Assembly (NCBI GenBank): GCA_015350385.1
Contig: WNKI01000002.1
Location: 5,016,636-5,080,635, forward strand
Direction: 5' to 3'
Origin: Aculops lycopersici
Lineage: Eukaryota > Arthropoda > Arachnida > Trombidiformes > Eriophyidae
Length of the DNA: 64,000 nucleotides
Each line of letters starts with the position of its first letter. Within the stretch, counting starts at the first letter, position 1. Below the pieces are notes generated by a model, which did not search any database, had not been told where the DNA came from, and saw nothing but the letters and a program-made list of their open reading frames with translations. Both the position numbers and the translations under genes were made by a program. Positions 53,441 through 64,000 of the stretch are shown in pieces.

Positions 53441-55441
53441 ATCGAACTAACGCCAAAACGGCGTTTATATATTAGATATATATATATATATGCATGTATG
53501 TTTAATCCTTCCCTCGGTTTAGAAAGTCAATGGTTTCTTTTTGCTCTGCAAAGTCGAGAGCCAAGTGTGAGTGCATCATAGCAGGAGACCGCGGGATGAC
53601 AAAGTGTACAGGTGCCACTATGCCGATGGATGAGTCGGGCAATCGTCATAGTTCTTCGGAACGCGAGCTTCATCGGATTTGCAAGCGAGATTTGTAATAT
53701 TTACTAATGCCTAGCTTCATATTTGGCTGATGTTTCTGCTGAACAAGTTGCTTCAAAGTTAACCAAGTGGCAGTGACGCCAAACCTTGACTGCCGATCAT
53801 CTGCCTACGCAAATGATCGTCAATCATTTGCAACAAACAAATCGATTGATTCCGTTCACCGGGAAGAAACTAACAGGATGAGAGGTAGAAAACTAATGGA
53901 AGATGGTGAAGCTTTAGTTCTGTGCTTCCGGTTGTCTTTGTTGTTACGATTTGTTGTTGCTGTTGATGCTGATGCTAAACAACACTCGTTGCATGTTTCC
54001 ATCGGGCATTAGTGTTAACGGATGCCCGGCCGATCAATTGGCTCCGTCTTCATCCAAACAAGCCGATTGGTGATGTTGCGATAATTGATCACTTACTTGC
54101 GTCTTCATTCACCGACTCGAGGTCTTACCTGCCAGTCGTTTTCTTTTCGTAATGCAGTCCAGTTGCTATGGACAGGAATGGCGGTACATGTAACACAAAA
54201 GAAGCGGCCAGCGGAGCGTTGTAATCAAAATGCCTCGAGCCATTCGGTAAGTAGCAACATTATCCGACGCGCTGAATGAGACTCCTTGTTAATTGGCAAA
54301 AAATTAAAAGACCATGCAAGTGCAACCTGTTGGCTATCAAGAAAAAACGTTTTCCGAGACGATGGAGAGATAGAGCAAGGGAGAAAGGGATAAAAATAGT
54401 GGCGCCAGATTTTTTCGATTCTTCATCTCGCAAGCACCGAGGTGATGATGTGCAAAAAAGTTTTACTCTCACCTTTGGTTAGTTAGCTCGATAGTTGAAG
54501 ATGGAATACGATCCACAATTAAACAGTCCCTTCTGTATGGTCGATAGGCAGATTGAGAATCATTCTCAACAGCAACCTGCTGATCACGAGTCGCCAATAA
54601 GCTCGCAGCCTTCGGTCCCAAACAAATATAACTGAATAACCAACCGCTAAAACTGCACCTGTTGATGTGTGTGAGATTTTCCTTTGCTAATCGAATCTAC
54701 GCATTACAACTGACCACCGGACACTACTCACTGCAGGGCTTAGGCTTACAACTCTCAAAATGATTAATGCATCAGGATAGCTACCACAAACATCTCCAGC
54801 ACGACAAGCCATTGAAGCTGGAAGAGTTAAAACTCTGCGAATGCTCACGAGCTTTTCACATCTCTCAAATCATTTGTAAATTAATTCACCTTAGCTAAGT
54901 GCTCACTGGCCAACGATTCGGTCGAAAGGTTCAGCTAAGTGAGCATCACTTAATCGTAAAATGTGCCATCCTCATCACCAAACCTACTAAATTTACCTGA
55001 CTCTCTCAACGATCTAAACGCAACTGGCCTACTCTTTTTGGCACTTTGAATTATCGCAATCGCCGTTGGGCGAAAGTGCACAACCACCAGTTACATCATC
55101 TCTGCTGTCGTCGCCGCTGGGTATCGAAAATCCTTTTGTTCATTTATATCTCCATCAGACTTGATGTTGCCGTAACGACTAGAACATGGTGAGTTTGAAT
55201 TGAGAAAGCGAGAGGCAATTTTATAATCTAATTGACTTCCCCTTCCTTCGATCAATCAACTGGGAAGGATTGGTTTTAGTGTCAGTTGCAATATCTTTTA
55301 CGTCTTGGTGATGTCTACGGAGTTCCTTCTTGAAAGTATACTCAACATCAAAAGAAATTGTAGTTGGAATTATTTTTTTATTTGGCCTAATCCTTTATGT
55401 AGTAGTAATGAATTCAGATACTGCCTTCGCCGTTTACTATC

Positions 55442-56764
55442 TCAGTCTAGCTCGTCGTCTGACGAATCGGAATATACAATCTTAGCATTTTCAATCTCCT
55501 CAGGATCCTCGTCAAGATTTATAAACTTGTTTACTTTCTCTGGATCATAGGTATGTGATGATAATAATTCGCTCCTAATGCTTTCGGCGCCATATACTGA
55601 ACTTCGACCGGCATTGGAGGTATAACGGTGACTAGGGTTGTATGAGGTGAGATCGTTCCCATTTTGAGCAAAACTCAATGCATCTAGATTGGCATCTAGA
55701 AGTTGATCTGATAATTCTGATTGGTTGTCATTGTAACCATCCTCCTCGTCTAGATCCTCGTCATCTATGTACTGACTACATGATTCATGTTCTAACTCAT
55801 TTGCATCCTCTGGTTCAATAACATTGTCGTCGGCTATGAAACTCTCGTCATGTGGCCCATTTGCTATGGGTATCATCTGCTGAAATTCAATTTCATGTAA
55901 TATTGACTCGACTGGAGTTGCTGAAACAAAGTGACCCCTAAAGAGGTTGGCTCTGTAATCAAAATGAGCCGGTAGTCCCATTCCTTCAAATGTGTATTCG
56001 GGACATGTTTGGATCTTGTTTGTTTCAACAAATGTTAAGAAAAACTTGAGGTATCTAAGGGGTATTGTAATGCTGAGATCTTCTTTGACTTCAAATATGG
56101 AGAAATCCTCTCGCTTATGAGAGAATTCCGATGTAGCAAACTTTTTGCCAAATGACGATGTAAATGGGCTAACATGTCCAATAAATTTGACCTCACTAGC
56201 GCTTGTCCTTATAGTCACCTGATCAATATCTGGGGCAAAACTATTGAAGGCTGATAGTAAGAACTTCTCTCTCTTTTGCTGGGTAGGTGCCATGCGAACC
56301 TGCCTCAGGTCAATGGTACGATTGATGGCATTCAACTCGGACATCCTCTCTGGGTCTAGATCATTTATGGCTATTTTATAGGTGAGCGTAGCTGACGTTG
56401 GTTCACCACCAATTGAAAATACTAAACGATTATTAAGTTGATCTTCAACATTGCATCTCATGGAAACTGTTGATCTAAATACAGTTTCCTTATCCTGATT
56501 AAGGACTGCTGATTTAAATGGCATTAAAAGGGCTTTCAAGTTGACATAGCAACGATGTCTGGTATCACAAACATAATCAGTGAAGAAGTCTTTCAAGAAG
56601 ACAAACTTAACTAGGAATACATCGCTTTTAGCACAAAGTCTCAATTTGTCAGGCGTGAACTCTAATAATCCTTCTTTGCAAAACCTAGATGCCACCTGGA
56701 TGGCTCTTGAAAGTGCTTTAATGTGTCCATCACAACTGGAGCTTCTCAATTCGAATTGAGCCAT
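55442..56764 (-). CDS. RAD9A: Cell cycle checkpoint protein RAD9
   Basis: A subunit of the 9-1-1 (RAD9-HUS1-RAD1) clamp, which loads at damaged DNA and activates ATR through TopBP1. The 440-residue single-exon protein has a PCNA-like double-domain region at about residues 1-290 (GHIKALSRAIQVASRFCKEGLLEFTPDKLRLCAKSDV, SVSMRCNVEDQLNNRLVF, FDYRANLFRGHFVSATP). A disordered acidic tail ends KIVYSDSSDDELD. That tail places Ser residues in acidic, CK2-like context, the type of site that binds TopBP1 BRCT domains in RAD9. The ATG at 56764 (MAQFELRSS) is chosen; the frame extends upstream but with no better start. Confidence 0.92.
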   Translation of the reverse strand: MAQFELRSSSCDGHIKALSRAIQVASRFCKEGLLEFTPDKLRLCAKSDVFLVKFVFLKDFFTDYVCDTRHRCYVNLKALLMPFKSAVLNQDKETVFRSTVSMRCNVEDQLNNRLVFSIGGEPTSATLTYKIAINDLDPERMSELNAINRTIDLRQVRMAPTQQKREKFLLSAFNSFAPDIDQVTIRTSASEVKFIGHVSPFTSSFGKKFATSEFSHKREDFSIFEVKEDLSITIPLRYLKFFLTFVETNKIQTCPEYTFEGMGLPAHFDYRANLFRGHFVSATPVESILHEIEFQQMIPIANGPHDESFIADDNVIEPEDANELEHESCSQYIDDEDLDEEDGYNDNQSELSDQLLDANLDALSFAQNGNDLTSYNPSHRYTSNAGRSSVYGAESIRSELLSSHTYDPEKVNKFINLDEDPEEIENAKIVYSDSSDDELD

Positions 56765-58003
56765 CCTATTGATTGATCTAATATGATATTGATGGTCTAG
56801 CTCGAAGGCTCGATTAAATAATTGCCATAATGTCACATAGCATCTCCGTTTCTATGCTAATAACCCATTAGGCTAATGTAAACACGAGCAACAATTGAAA
56901 CAAACGCGCGCAAAAGAAACCAGCGAAAAAGTGTCTCTCTTGCATGAGGTTGGTGCAACTTGCTGGTGAACATGAAGCCATCTTTTTTTCTCTTCAAACT
57001 GTACTTGCCTCCACTAGACTCACAAGTCAGTTCTATTCAACTGAAGTCCCTCGCAAGTCGCGAAATGCCTCACTCACAAGCGAAAGAGTTTCGGCCGCTG
57101 AGTTTTGCTCTCGACGATGGCCGCCGTGCACGCTAATTCCGAGGAGTTTCGCACAAATTTCCAAGCGAAACAACTCACAATCTGTGCACTATATATGGCA
57201 CAGTATAAGTCAGTCAGTCTGGCGACGATTCTGCTACCAAGTTCCCCACAGTGGCACCACTGATCCAGTGTTAGCTGAAGCAAAGGCAGTGGCAGCATCG
57301 GCGCCACCGATGTTCTATGGGCCATTGATGTTGTCTACTGTGGACATGGAATTTTTCTGAAAAGATTCGTCATCCCATGGACAAACATGATTTTTTAATT
57401 ACCTTCTGTTATATTAAAAAGTTGAACTATTCACCTGCCTTCTATCGATTAACGGTATCATATTTGCATATTCAAATTTAAGCCTCGAATCAGGTTTCAA
57501 ATCAACCTTTTGTAACAACAAAACAAATTGAGAGAAGCCAACACTTGTCTTGCAACAAGATCACATCGGCTAATTGGAGAGGCTTATCGGATTTGACTTT
57601 ATAATCCTATGAAGTCAGTATTTATTGAGTCAAGCTAAACTATTCGAATTCATTAGCATGCTACGATTTAGATGGCGAATCAGCGAGATTAAATTGTACC
57701 GAGATAATATTAGATCGAAACCGAACTTCTTTCCAACTCAGAATCGAAACAATCCCTCGTGATATTTACGCAGAGAAGCCGATCTATTACAAAACTTTGA
57801 TGCATGCAAGAAGTAAATAACTTATCTAGACCACAGAGATTTAAAACAGACACTAACCGCGGGCGGTTAGGAGCATAATCAATCAAATTAACTCAACTCA
57901 AGCACGTAATAATTGTTATCACAAATCTGACATACATAGTTTCTCAGATATTCAGACCATTTGATATATTTCAAGTAGATTGCTAATCCGAGATATCGAA
58001 ATC
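56765..58003. other. Divergent spacer between RAD9 and SCAF4/8
   Basis: 1.2 kb between the two divergent starts. A frame of 138 codons at 56944-57360 has no recognisable features. It probably holds both promoters. Confidence 0.5.
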
Positions 58004-60494
58004 ATGGATGTTGTTCAAATATTCAACGACGAGCTACAGTCGTTGTTCGAGACAAAGCCGCCAGTGTCAAAGGCAAAAATGGGTCAGATAACTAGGGCCG
58101 CAATGAAGGGAGTGAAGTTTTATAAGCATATTGTTCAGAGTGTTGAAAAGTTCATTGCAAAATGTAGATCAGAATACAAAGTTCCGGGACTCTATGTAGT
58201 GGACTCTATTGTTCGACAATCAAGACATCAATTTGGGGTTGAGCGTGACGTGTATGCAGCGAGATTTGCAAGAAACCTTCAAGTAACCTTCAATAATCTA
58301 TTCTCTGGATGCCATAATGACGACAAACCCAAGATAGTTCGAGTTCTAAACCTATGGCAAAAGAATGGTGTCTTTGATGCACAAATCATTGCACCTCTCT
58401 TGGATATGGCGAATCCGGGCGCCTCGTTGACTATGGCTTCAGAATCAACTTTATCAGCCAACTCACCTGCATTAGAAACAAATAAACATGCACAAACATC
58501 AAAATATATTGTAGACCATTTCAATAACTCAAATAACAACCGTGGCAACTCGAGCCCAACAAGTAGGAAGCCTCAAGAGGGTGGATTACGCTTCAGTAAG
58601 AATATGCTAGACTTTGATTATGACGAAGACGACGATGGCGACGAGACGCCAACTGAGGCCGAGCCTCCCCTCAGCTCTACCCTTAGCAAGATTGAGATGG
58701 AACATAGGGGTAAGAGAAGTGGAGTTGATGGAGACACTTCACAAACTAGTCATATGAACCAACAATCAGTATCAATCCAACTAGGCTACACAAGGAGCGA
58801 TCAGGATCCAGTCTTGGAGCGCTGGAATCGGTTGATCAAGCCACAGGCAGCGGTAAGTCTAATCCTCGTTTGACCATATATTTGTGATTAACGAAAAACG
58901 ACCCAAACTAACTCATTCTTTTCGCCTCCATCAGCCTGGACTATCTACCAACGAGCACACTACTGTGAATCACTCAAGTTCGAGTGCCAATAGTCACAAA
59001 CGTCTCAGATCTCGCTCTAGGTCACCGAGCCGATCCAAGCATGATGACAGTCGACGTAAAGAGCACCACCACCAATCACATAGTAGCAGTAGTAGCAGTC
59101 GATCAAAAGATGTAAACTCGAAGTCGTTATCGGCCGAAAAGGAAGCAGAGAGAGCCAAGAAGTGTCTACCAAAGATTCGCGACAAACACTTAACAGTCTG
59201 TAGCTCAACTCTTTGGTTGGGCCATGTACCAAAAACCATATCGGAAGCTGACATATCAGATGCTTTCGGTGAATATGGAACAATCAATAGTATAGATGTA
59301 GGTATCTCGCGAGAGCAAGGCTCTTCTTCTCTATCTCTGTATACTGATTGGGCTGATGTAACTAACGATATAATACAATTGATTCGATCCAATAACAACC
59401 GTCGTGATCCTCTTGAACCAACTACCTCACCAGCTCATTCCACCTCGAGGATGCGCTTATGTCTGCATGGACCGGCGCCAGGATGCTAAAAAGGCATTGT
59501 CAGAATCGAGAGACTTAAAGCTCAATGGTAGCCATATTAAGATGGCTTGGGCTCCAGGTAAAGGTTTCAAGGAGTACAAAAAGTTGAAGGACTTTTGGGA
59601 AGTTGATGTAGGCGCTAGTTATATACCCTACAACAAGTTAGATTCCTCGATAGACTTCGATGTCTTGGAGGAGGGTGGTGTGATTGACGAAGACAGTATG
59701 AGTGCAGAGATGAAGGGTAAGTTTTTAATTGATGGGCATCGCAATTTGCCGCGGTCATAATGATTGTTGCCGAGGCGAATAGGTCAAGTTTACATTTTTA
59801 ACATTAACATCGTCATGAATCAAACTTAAAAACAATAGAAACTAGAGAACGACGAGCTCGAGAGAGGTCCAATAAGGACAAGGAGGGTGCGACTAGCGTC
59901 CAGCCATCGAGCAGCACCTCATTGACCCTGACCACTAGCTTGCCACCGCCAACGCTACCCATTCTGAATCAGCCACCGCCATTCACTATGCCTCCACCAA
60001 ATCTCGGAATCCCACCTCCTACAGCTCTGATGGGCGGCGCGATTCCATTTCCGCCACCTCATGTGGCCAACTTGCATCAGATACCGCCGCCGGCGATGGG
60101 ACCAGCGCCAAGTGGAGCCTTCGATCCTGCAAATCCAAATGGTGGACAGCAACAAGAGCAGCGGCAACAACAGGATCCAGATGAGCTCAATTCACCGACT
60201 GCAATCGACCAACAACTTAGCATGACAAAGAGGCAAATTAGTATGGTCGAGCAGCAGTTGAGCATGATAGAGCAAGCTCAGAATTTGGGCCACCATCAGC
60301 CACCTTTGGCTCCTGTAATACCAACTCAAATTGCAGCACAAGCTATATTCTCACAAAATCAACCTAACTCTTTTCTATTTGATCCCCAATTTCATCATCT
60401 GCAACCTCAAATACCCATCTTCAATCCTCAAGTGATAGGCCACAGCATGAATGGTGGCCAAAGCCAGATGCCACCCTATAGTCACCACCAATGA
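58004..60494 (+). CDS. SCAF4/SCAF8-like CTD-interacting RNA-binding protein (four exons)
   Basis: Binds the phosphorylated C-terminal domain of RNA polymerase II and prevents early transcript termination (family knowledge). The exons are 58004-58852, 58935-59297, 59434-59716 and 59839-60494, about 716 residues. All junctions are GT-AG and keep the frame (phases 0, 0 and 1). Residues about 1-140 are the CID (MDVVQIFNDEL, YKVPGLYVVDSIVRQSRHQFG, KIVRVLNLWQKNGVF). An acidic then SR-rich region follows. The RRM spans exons 2 and 3 (STLWLGHVPKTISEADISDAF, joined to INSIDLIPPRGCAYVCMDRRQDAKKAL). The tail is proline-rich and then Gln-rich. The start is the ATG at 58004, matching family N termini. A poly(A) signal AATAAA lies at 60538. 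Confidence 0.95.
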
Positions 60495-61292
60495 ACTGAC
60501 TGAAGAATCTTTTTCATGAAAAGATAGATAATGATTAAATAAATTAACCTTTAAATAATGGACTACCAGAATGAAGATGATTGTGTGACTAACAAGTATT
60601 GGTTTAATCACGTGTCTGTCACATAGACGGCTATCGAGATCATTATATGTATTTCTATCTACAAAAAGTTATCTATGTTTCTACTGCGCGCCGTCGCAAC
60701 GGCGTCGACTCGATATAGTTGCCGACCAGTTGAGTGCAAGTGAGCGAGAAAGAGAGTGAGAGTTGTAGATGTTTTTGCAAGTGACGCAGCTTCAGAATTA
60801 ATATTTATCTTTCGTTCCGCAAGTTCCTCGTCTCCTACTCCAGGTCCCATTATTATAAACGTTGCATTTGTATATCTCATTCATTAGCTAAAATAACCCA
60901 AGTGCAACCTAGACTAAAGAGTTGTATATTATTATCTATTCAAATTAATAGACTGAATTCCAGCAAATCGGAAGCGAAAGATCCAACTCGTGTCTTAATG
61001 CATGAGGACCTGTGAATAGTATCGCATTTACATCAGTTAATTTTGCGCATGATTTACAATATATAGATTTGTGCTGAAGAACAACCTCTCATATTGTTTT
61101 TGATTTGCATTGTTGAATATAGAATGCAGTAACAAAACTCCTTAATATCTCTGTTTTATTAATACCTTTAAGAATTTGATGGTGATCAACCGATTAAGAG
61201 GAAGACAGAATGATAGGACATAAGAAACATTAATCAAGATATCACTATAAAATCATCTATTTGTTGAGCACATATTCCAATTTCCACCCAAA
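60495..61292. other. Intergenic, 0.8 kb
   Basis: SCAF 3' UTR with an AATAAA at 60538, then AT-rich sequence up to the LYSMD gene. No gene is recognised. Confidence 0.5.
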
Positions 61293-62552
61293 ATGAATTG
61301 GTCCTCTCGGAGGCCAAATCAGAATAATCTGGTCGACGAAAATGACGGATATTATGAGAGAAGGGCTCTCATAGACGATGACGAATTATGTGATGATGAA
61401 GTTGATCTCTTGTCAACAGGCTCCCTGGGTATACGCCAGAGGCAGCCTGCTGGTCGGGCCGTCAGATCAAACCTAGGCTTCAATTATCAGGGAGGGCACG
61501 AGATGAAGAATTTGAATAATAATAATAATGGTGGCCGGATAAGAGATCCGAATGGGGATCAAATATTAGAATTCACCACTTATGAGATAAAACCAGGCGA
61601 TTCTCTCAGGAACATTTGCTTGAGATATGCATGCTCTATCAATCAAGTCAAAAGGCTTAATGGTATCATGTCCGATCAAGAATTCTATGGTCTGAGGTAC
61701 ATCAAACTGCCGATGGGTAAAATGGGCTTACTAGAGGATGTTTTGAAGACCAATGCTAGCAGTGAGGACCTTCTCAAGTTTCGAGATTCAAATGCAAACT
61801 TGAACGCCTTGAATAACGCCGATGGACATCAAAATCGAATGCCAATTAATTCACCGGGTTGCGCTCTGTCTGTTTCGACGACTGGTCGCAATCCCGGCTT
61901 CAAGCCCTTACTAAGTCCGGGTCTTTCAAGCGATAGGATAAATGACCTAAACAAATTCAACAATCCATATACTACACAGGACCATCAAAATCGTCAAGAT
62001 AATAGAGACGGTTGGAAGCACCAACATTCACATTCCTTCTCATCACTGAGAGACTTTGCCAATGATACTAATATTTACATTGGCTCTACAACAGCCGCTA
62101 CATCGGCGACAAATCAAAATCTACCCACTACACCCACTAAACCTCATCAAAGTTTTATCAAGTCAGACATACTTCATGACGACCATATAGAGATAGACGA
62201 TTTAATCATCACCAATGATATGGAAGCCACAATCAATCATCAAAATGGAGGTGGCAACTCAAATGTAGAAAGAGTTTTTCAAGATCTAGATTTTCACGTG
62301 GAACGAGCAAAGGCTGCGGCCGAAACCTACGATCAAAGAGCCGCCGAGCTAGCGGATCGTATCGATATCAATGGACCAGCAGTGGATCCAATATTCCGGC
62401 CAAGAGTGAGCAAAATACCTGAGTTATTTTATTGCAGTGAAAACTTCGGCTTAAACTTGCGGAAGTTGCTTGTTATCATATTTGTTGTATGCCTTCTTGT
62501 TCCATTGATATACTTGAATCAAGCAACAGAGGGCAACGGCTCACAACTTTAG
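61293..62552 (+). CDS. LysM domain membrane protein (LYSMD3/4-like)
   Basis: A 419-residue single-exon protein. One LysM domain lies at about residues 96-140 (TYEIKPGDSLRNICLRYACSINQVKRLNGIMSDQEFYGLRYIKLP). A long Asn-rich, disordered middle follows, and a single membrane helix lies near the C terminus (about 392-408, LLVIIFVVCLLVPLIYL). This LysM plus C-terminal anchor layout is that of LYSMD3/LYSMD4. LYSMD3 has been described as a membrane chitin sensor in human cells; whether that applies here is unknown. Confidence 0.9.
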   Translation: MNWSSRRPNQNNLVDENDGYYERRALIDDDELCDDEVDLLSTGSLGIRQRQPAGRAVRSNLGFNYQGGHEMKNLNNNNNGGRIRDPNGDQILEFTTYEIKPGDSLRNICLRYACSINQVKRLNGIMSDQEFYGLRYIKLPMGKMGLLEDVLKTNASSEDLLKFRDSNANLNALNNADGHQNRMPINSPGCALSVSTTGRNPGFKPLLSPGLSSDRINDLNKFNNPYTTQDHQNRQDNRDGWKHQHSHSFSSLRDFANDTNIYIGSTTAATSATNQNLPTTPTKPHQSFIKSDILHDDHIEIDDLIITNDMEATINHQNGGGNSNVERVFQDLDFHVERAKAAAETYDQRAAELADRIDINGPAVDPIFRPRVSKIPELFYCSENFGLNLRKLLVIIFVVCLLVPLIYLNQATEGNGSQL

Positions 62553-62852
62553 AGAGATGTTATTTAGAAATCGTTAATTTATTATAATAGAATCGTTATT
62601 CAATTCATCGGGTTTGAAAGCCTAATTACTCAGACATCTTACTTGATTGACTTTTTATGGGTAGCTCGATAACCGAATCTCGGTTTATGGAGTCGTGCGT
62701 GTAAAATGATCTATGCATGCGCGGTGCACATTTCTTTGTTTACATATCGCTAGTTGCAAGTCGCAACGTGTTGTTAGATGATATACCAGAGTTAGGCTCT
62801 CTTTCCATCTTGATTATTAATCATTTGAACGAATTCAAATCAATCCATCGCC
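62553..62852. other. Intergenic, 0.3 kb
   Basis: Spacer upstream of the TMEM199 gene. At about 62692-62736 there is a weak match to the composite motif (GCGTGTAAAATG then CATGCG). No other feature is seen. Confidence 0.4.
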
Positions 62853-63560
62853 ATGCTAGTCAGAAGGGAAAAGTTCAACCCTTTATTCGACCCAAGTTGT
62901 TGCACCTTCAAACTGGACGGAAGAATCAGAAAGCAAATCGATGTCTTGGTCGAATCCAAAGATGTCGAAAAAGATGTAAGAGCCACACTCAAAGAGCTCA
63001 TAGAAGAGGATGAATCCAACAAGAATACCTTGAGTTACGATTCGTTAGTCAGACTACACAAATACATTCAAAGAGCCGATCCCGATTATATTGATCCATT
63101 CTACATCTTTAGCGCGAAATGCAAATGTATTGAACCAAAACCTCGTGATAATAAGCAACTAGATAATAGACTCAAACAATTGCGACTCAGGCAATCTCAT
63201 ATGCTCTACAACAGTATAGCATCATCGGTGGATCGAGTTGTAGAGAACAAAATTGAGAGGGAAATAGATGAAGGCATCGACAAGGGCGATCTGTCGTCTA
63301 AAATCATTTATTCTAGTCATAACAATGGTGAGGCCTCATCAAAAGCCCAGTCTCACATGGGCGAATTCCGAAAGCTGAATGGATCCGTTGTAGCTGTATT
63401 GAATTCGTTTCTTGTATACATTTGCACCTTCCTTTTTTGCTATAAGGCCATCGAGTATTCAATTCCACAACCCAACTATATTGCTCAGGTTCTCTTCGGA
63501 CTTGCAGGCTCGACAGTGGTAGCAATCGCGGAGTTGTACTTCCTATTTCGAGTTTTGTGA
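62853..63560 (+). CDS. TMEM199: V-ATPase assembly factor TMEM199 (Vma12-like)
   Basis: An ER/ERGIC membrane protein that assembles the V0 sector of the vacuolar proton pump. The 235-residue protein has an N-terminal cytosolic part (LDGRIRKQIDVLVESKDVEKD, DSLVRLHKYIQ), a helical segment with RLRQSHMLYNSI, and two membrane helices at the C terminus (about 179-200 and 208-235). That matches Vma12/TMEM199 in order and length. It is a single exon, convergent with the carrier gene 138 bp further on. Confidence 0.9.
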   Translation: MLVRREKFNPLFDPSCCTFKLDGRIRKQIDVLVESKDVEKDVRATLKELIEEDESNKNTLSYDSLVRLHKYIQRADPDYIDPFYIFSAKCKCIEPKPRDNKQLDNRLKQLRLRQSHMLYNSIASSVDRVVENKIEREIDEGIDKGDLSSKIIYSSHNNGEASSKAQSHMGEFRKLNGSVVAVLNSFLVYICTFLFCYKAIEYSIPQPNYIAQVLFGLAGSTVVAIAELYFLFRVL

Positions 63561-63698
63561 GGATTATAAAGTTGTTGAGTTGCTGAGAGCAGATATATTA
63601 ATAATGTTATATATACAGTTGTAGATTTTTATATTAATCGATAACAATATGTAGTATTGTACTATTGAAACACCACATGGGATCACAAGACTACTCAA

Positions 63699-64000
63699 TC
63701 AAGAGCTATCGGATGTTATGGTGGTTGTTGCGCTCGTCGCTCCGGCAATCTGTATGTTTGGTACGGGGTCCGAACCAGCTGGTCTACGACCACCGAAATC
63801 AACGTAAAAGGCACGTTGTAAAACTTCATATGTCAACAGGGTGAATCCAAATTGGGGCGCACTCCTGAAAACTCTGGCTGGCCCACCTTTCCAGAAGGCC
63901 ATGAATCCCTCCTCAGCGGTTATCTTCTTGATGGCATCAATAACTCCGGTGTAGGTTGATTGTCCAGCTCGGGCTTGAACTTGTAGACGTGTCTTTATCA
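63699..64000 (-). CDS. SLC25A12/13: Mitochondrial aspartate/glutamate carrier, C-terminal part (runs off the window)
   Basis: The last 100 or so residues of the aralar/citrin carrier, which exchanges aspartate for glutamate plus a proton across the inner mitochondrial membrane. The visible part begins [23 protein letters not shown], the third mitochondrial carrier signature. It continues [40 protein letters not shown], which is diagnostic of SLC25A12/13. The short Ser/Thr-rich tail ends at 63699. The EF-hand N-terminal half lies outside the window. Confidence 0.94.
   Translation of the reverse strand, partial: IKTRLQVQARAGQSTYTGVIDAIKKITAEEGFMAFWKGGPARVFRSAPQFGFTLLTYEVLQRAFYVDFGGRRPAGSDPVPNIQIAGATSATTTITSDSS

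Larger units (their letters stand above)
52913..53480. mobile_element. Candidate non-autonomous element built of two tandem repeats
   Basis: Starts and ends in TA-rich tracts. It contains a GC-rich head (CTCGGCTCCGCTCGAGG), about three units of one tandem repeat, about two and a half units of another, and a hairpin AACGCC-AAAAC-GGCGTT (53449-53465) close to the end. A hairpin near the 3' end and no inverted termini would fit a Helitron-like derivative. No coding sequence or target duplication is seen, so the class is unproven. Confidence 0.35.
51422..55441. other. Intergenic, 4.0 kb
   Basis: Upstream of GMC exon 1 and downstream of RAD9. 51430-51610 is related to 47450-47650, and the segment near 51625-51650 resembles 40144-40170. 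A candidate repeat element lies at about 52913-53480. The short frames in 51785-52470 are GC-rich and mirror each other on both strands, so no gene is called. Confidence 0.5.

Noticed and set aside
56944..57360. Open frame of 138 codons between RAD9 and SCAF
   Set aside because: No domain or compositional sign of a protein, and it lies in a divergent promoter region.
57980..58003. Eight-codon extension of the SCAF frame upstream of 58004
   Set aside because: It begins with TTG, and the ATG at 58004 matches the family start MD.V..FN.EL.
1..64000. CRISPR arrays, operons, prophage or bacterial features
   Set aside because: The window is eukaryotic (GT-AG introns, pol III tRNA, animal gene families), and no regularly spaced direct repeats were seen.

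Overview
This is a stretch of an animal nuclear genome, most likely an arthropod. The supporting genes are a divergent ionotropic receptor, a GMC oxidoreductase, papain-like peptidases with I29-type proregions, a Suv4-20 methyltransferase, an LYSMD-type protein, RAD9, DDX1 and SCAF4/8. Most genes are single open exons of 1.3-2 kb. Introns are rare: three of 82-136 bp in the SCAF gene, one of 910 bp in the globin gene and one very large one in the GMC gene. This intron-poor, gene-dense layout would fit an acariform mite with heavy intron loss (for example an eriophyoid). That assignment is inference and no marker in the window proves it.

Layout. 1-608: 5' end of DDX1 (minus). 666-2229: a Tc1-type transposon with a frameshifted transposase. 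2491-2907: LITAF-like protein (minus). 5114-5338: AN1 zinc-finger protein (plus). 5658-8460: an unusual two-exon globin (minus). 8461-12732: a long non-coding stretch, then tRNA-Ser(CGA) at 12744-12825 (minus). 13136-13855: a coiled-coil protein (plus) whose end overlaps the GPCPD1-like gene (minus, to 15368). 17943-19469: RBM12-like RNA-binding protein (minus). 19470-23622: a large intergenic region with two perfect hairpins. 23623-29474: Suv4-20, PITHD1, a repeat/coiled-coil protein, a WDR11-core protein and an STMP1-like micropeptide. 29901-31787: ionotropic receptor (minus). 32436-51421: a GMC oxidoreductase (minus) whose two exons are 17 kb apart. 55442-56764: RAD9 (minus). 58004-60494: SCAF4/8 (plus). 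61293-62552: LYSMD3/4 (plus). 62853-63560: TMEM199/Vma12 (plus). 63699-64000: 3' end of an SLC25A12/13 carrier (minus).

The most striking structure lies in the GMC intron. It holds, on the opposite strand, a tandem array of three intact papain-like cysteine peptidase genes and one decayed copy, plus repeated flanks. Each peptidase has an N-terminal hydrophobic segment, a roughly 400-residue prepro part with an I29-like inhibitor region, a dibasic (furin-type) site, an acidic linker and a C1A catalytic domain. Copy 2 looks like a mosaic of copies 1 and 3.

Other points of interest are a three-part motif repeated in three intergenic regions, always in the orientation of the next gene downstream, a globin with a long acidic N-terminal extension and a roughly 127-residue low-complexity insert before helix H, and several convergent genes whose coding ends overlap.
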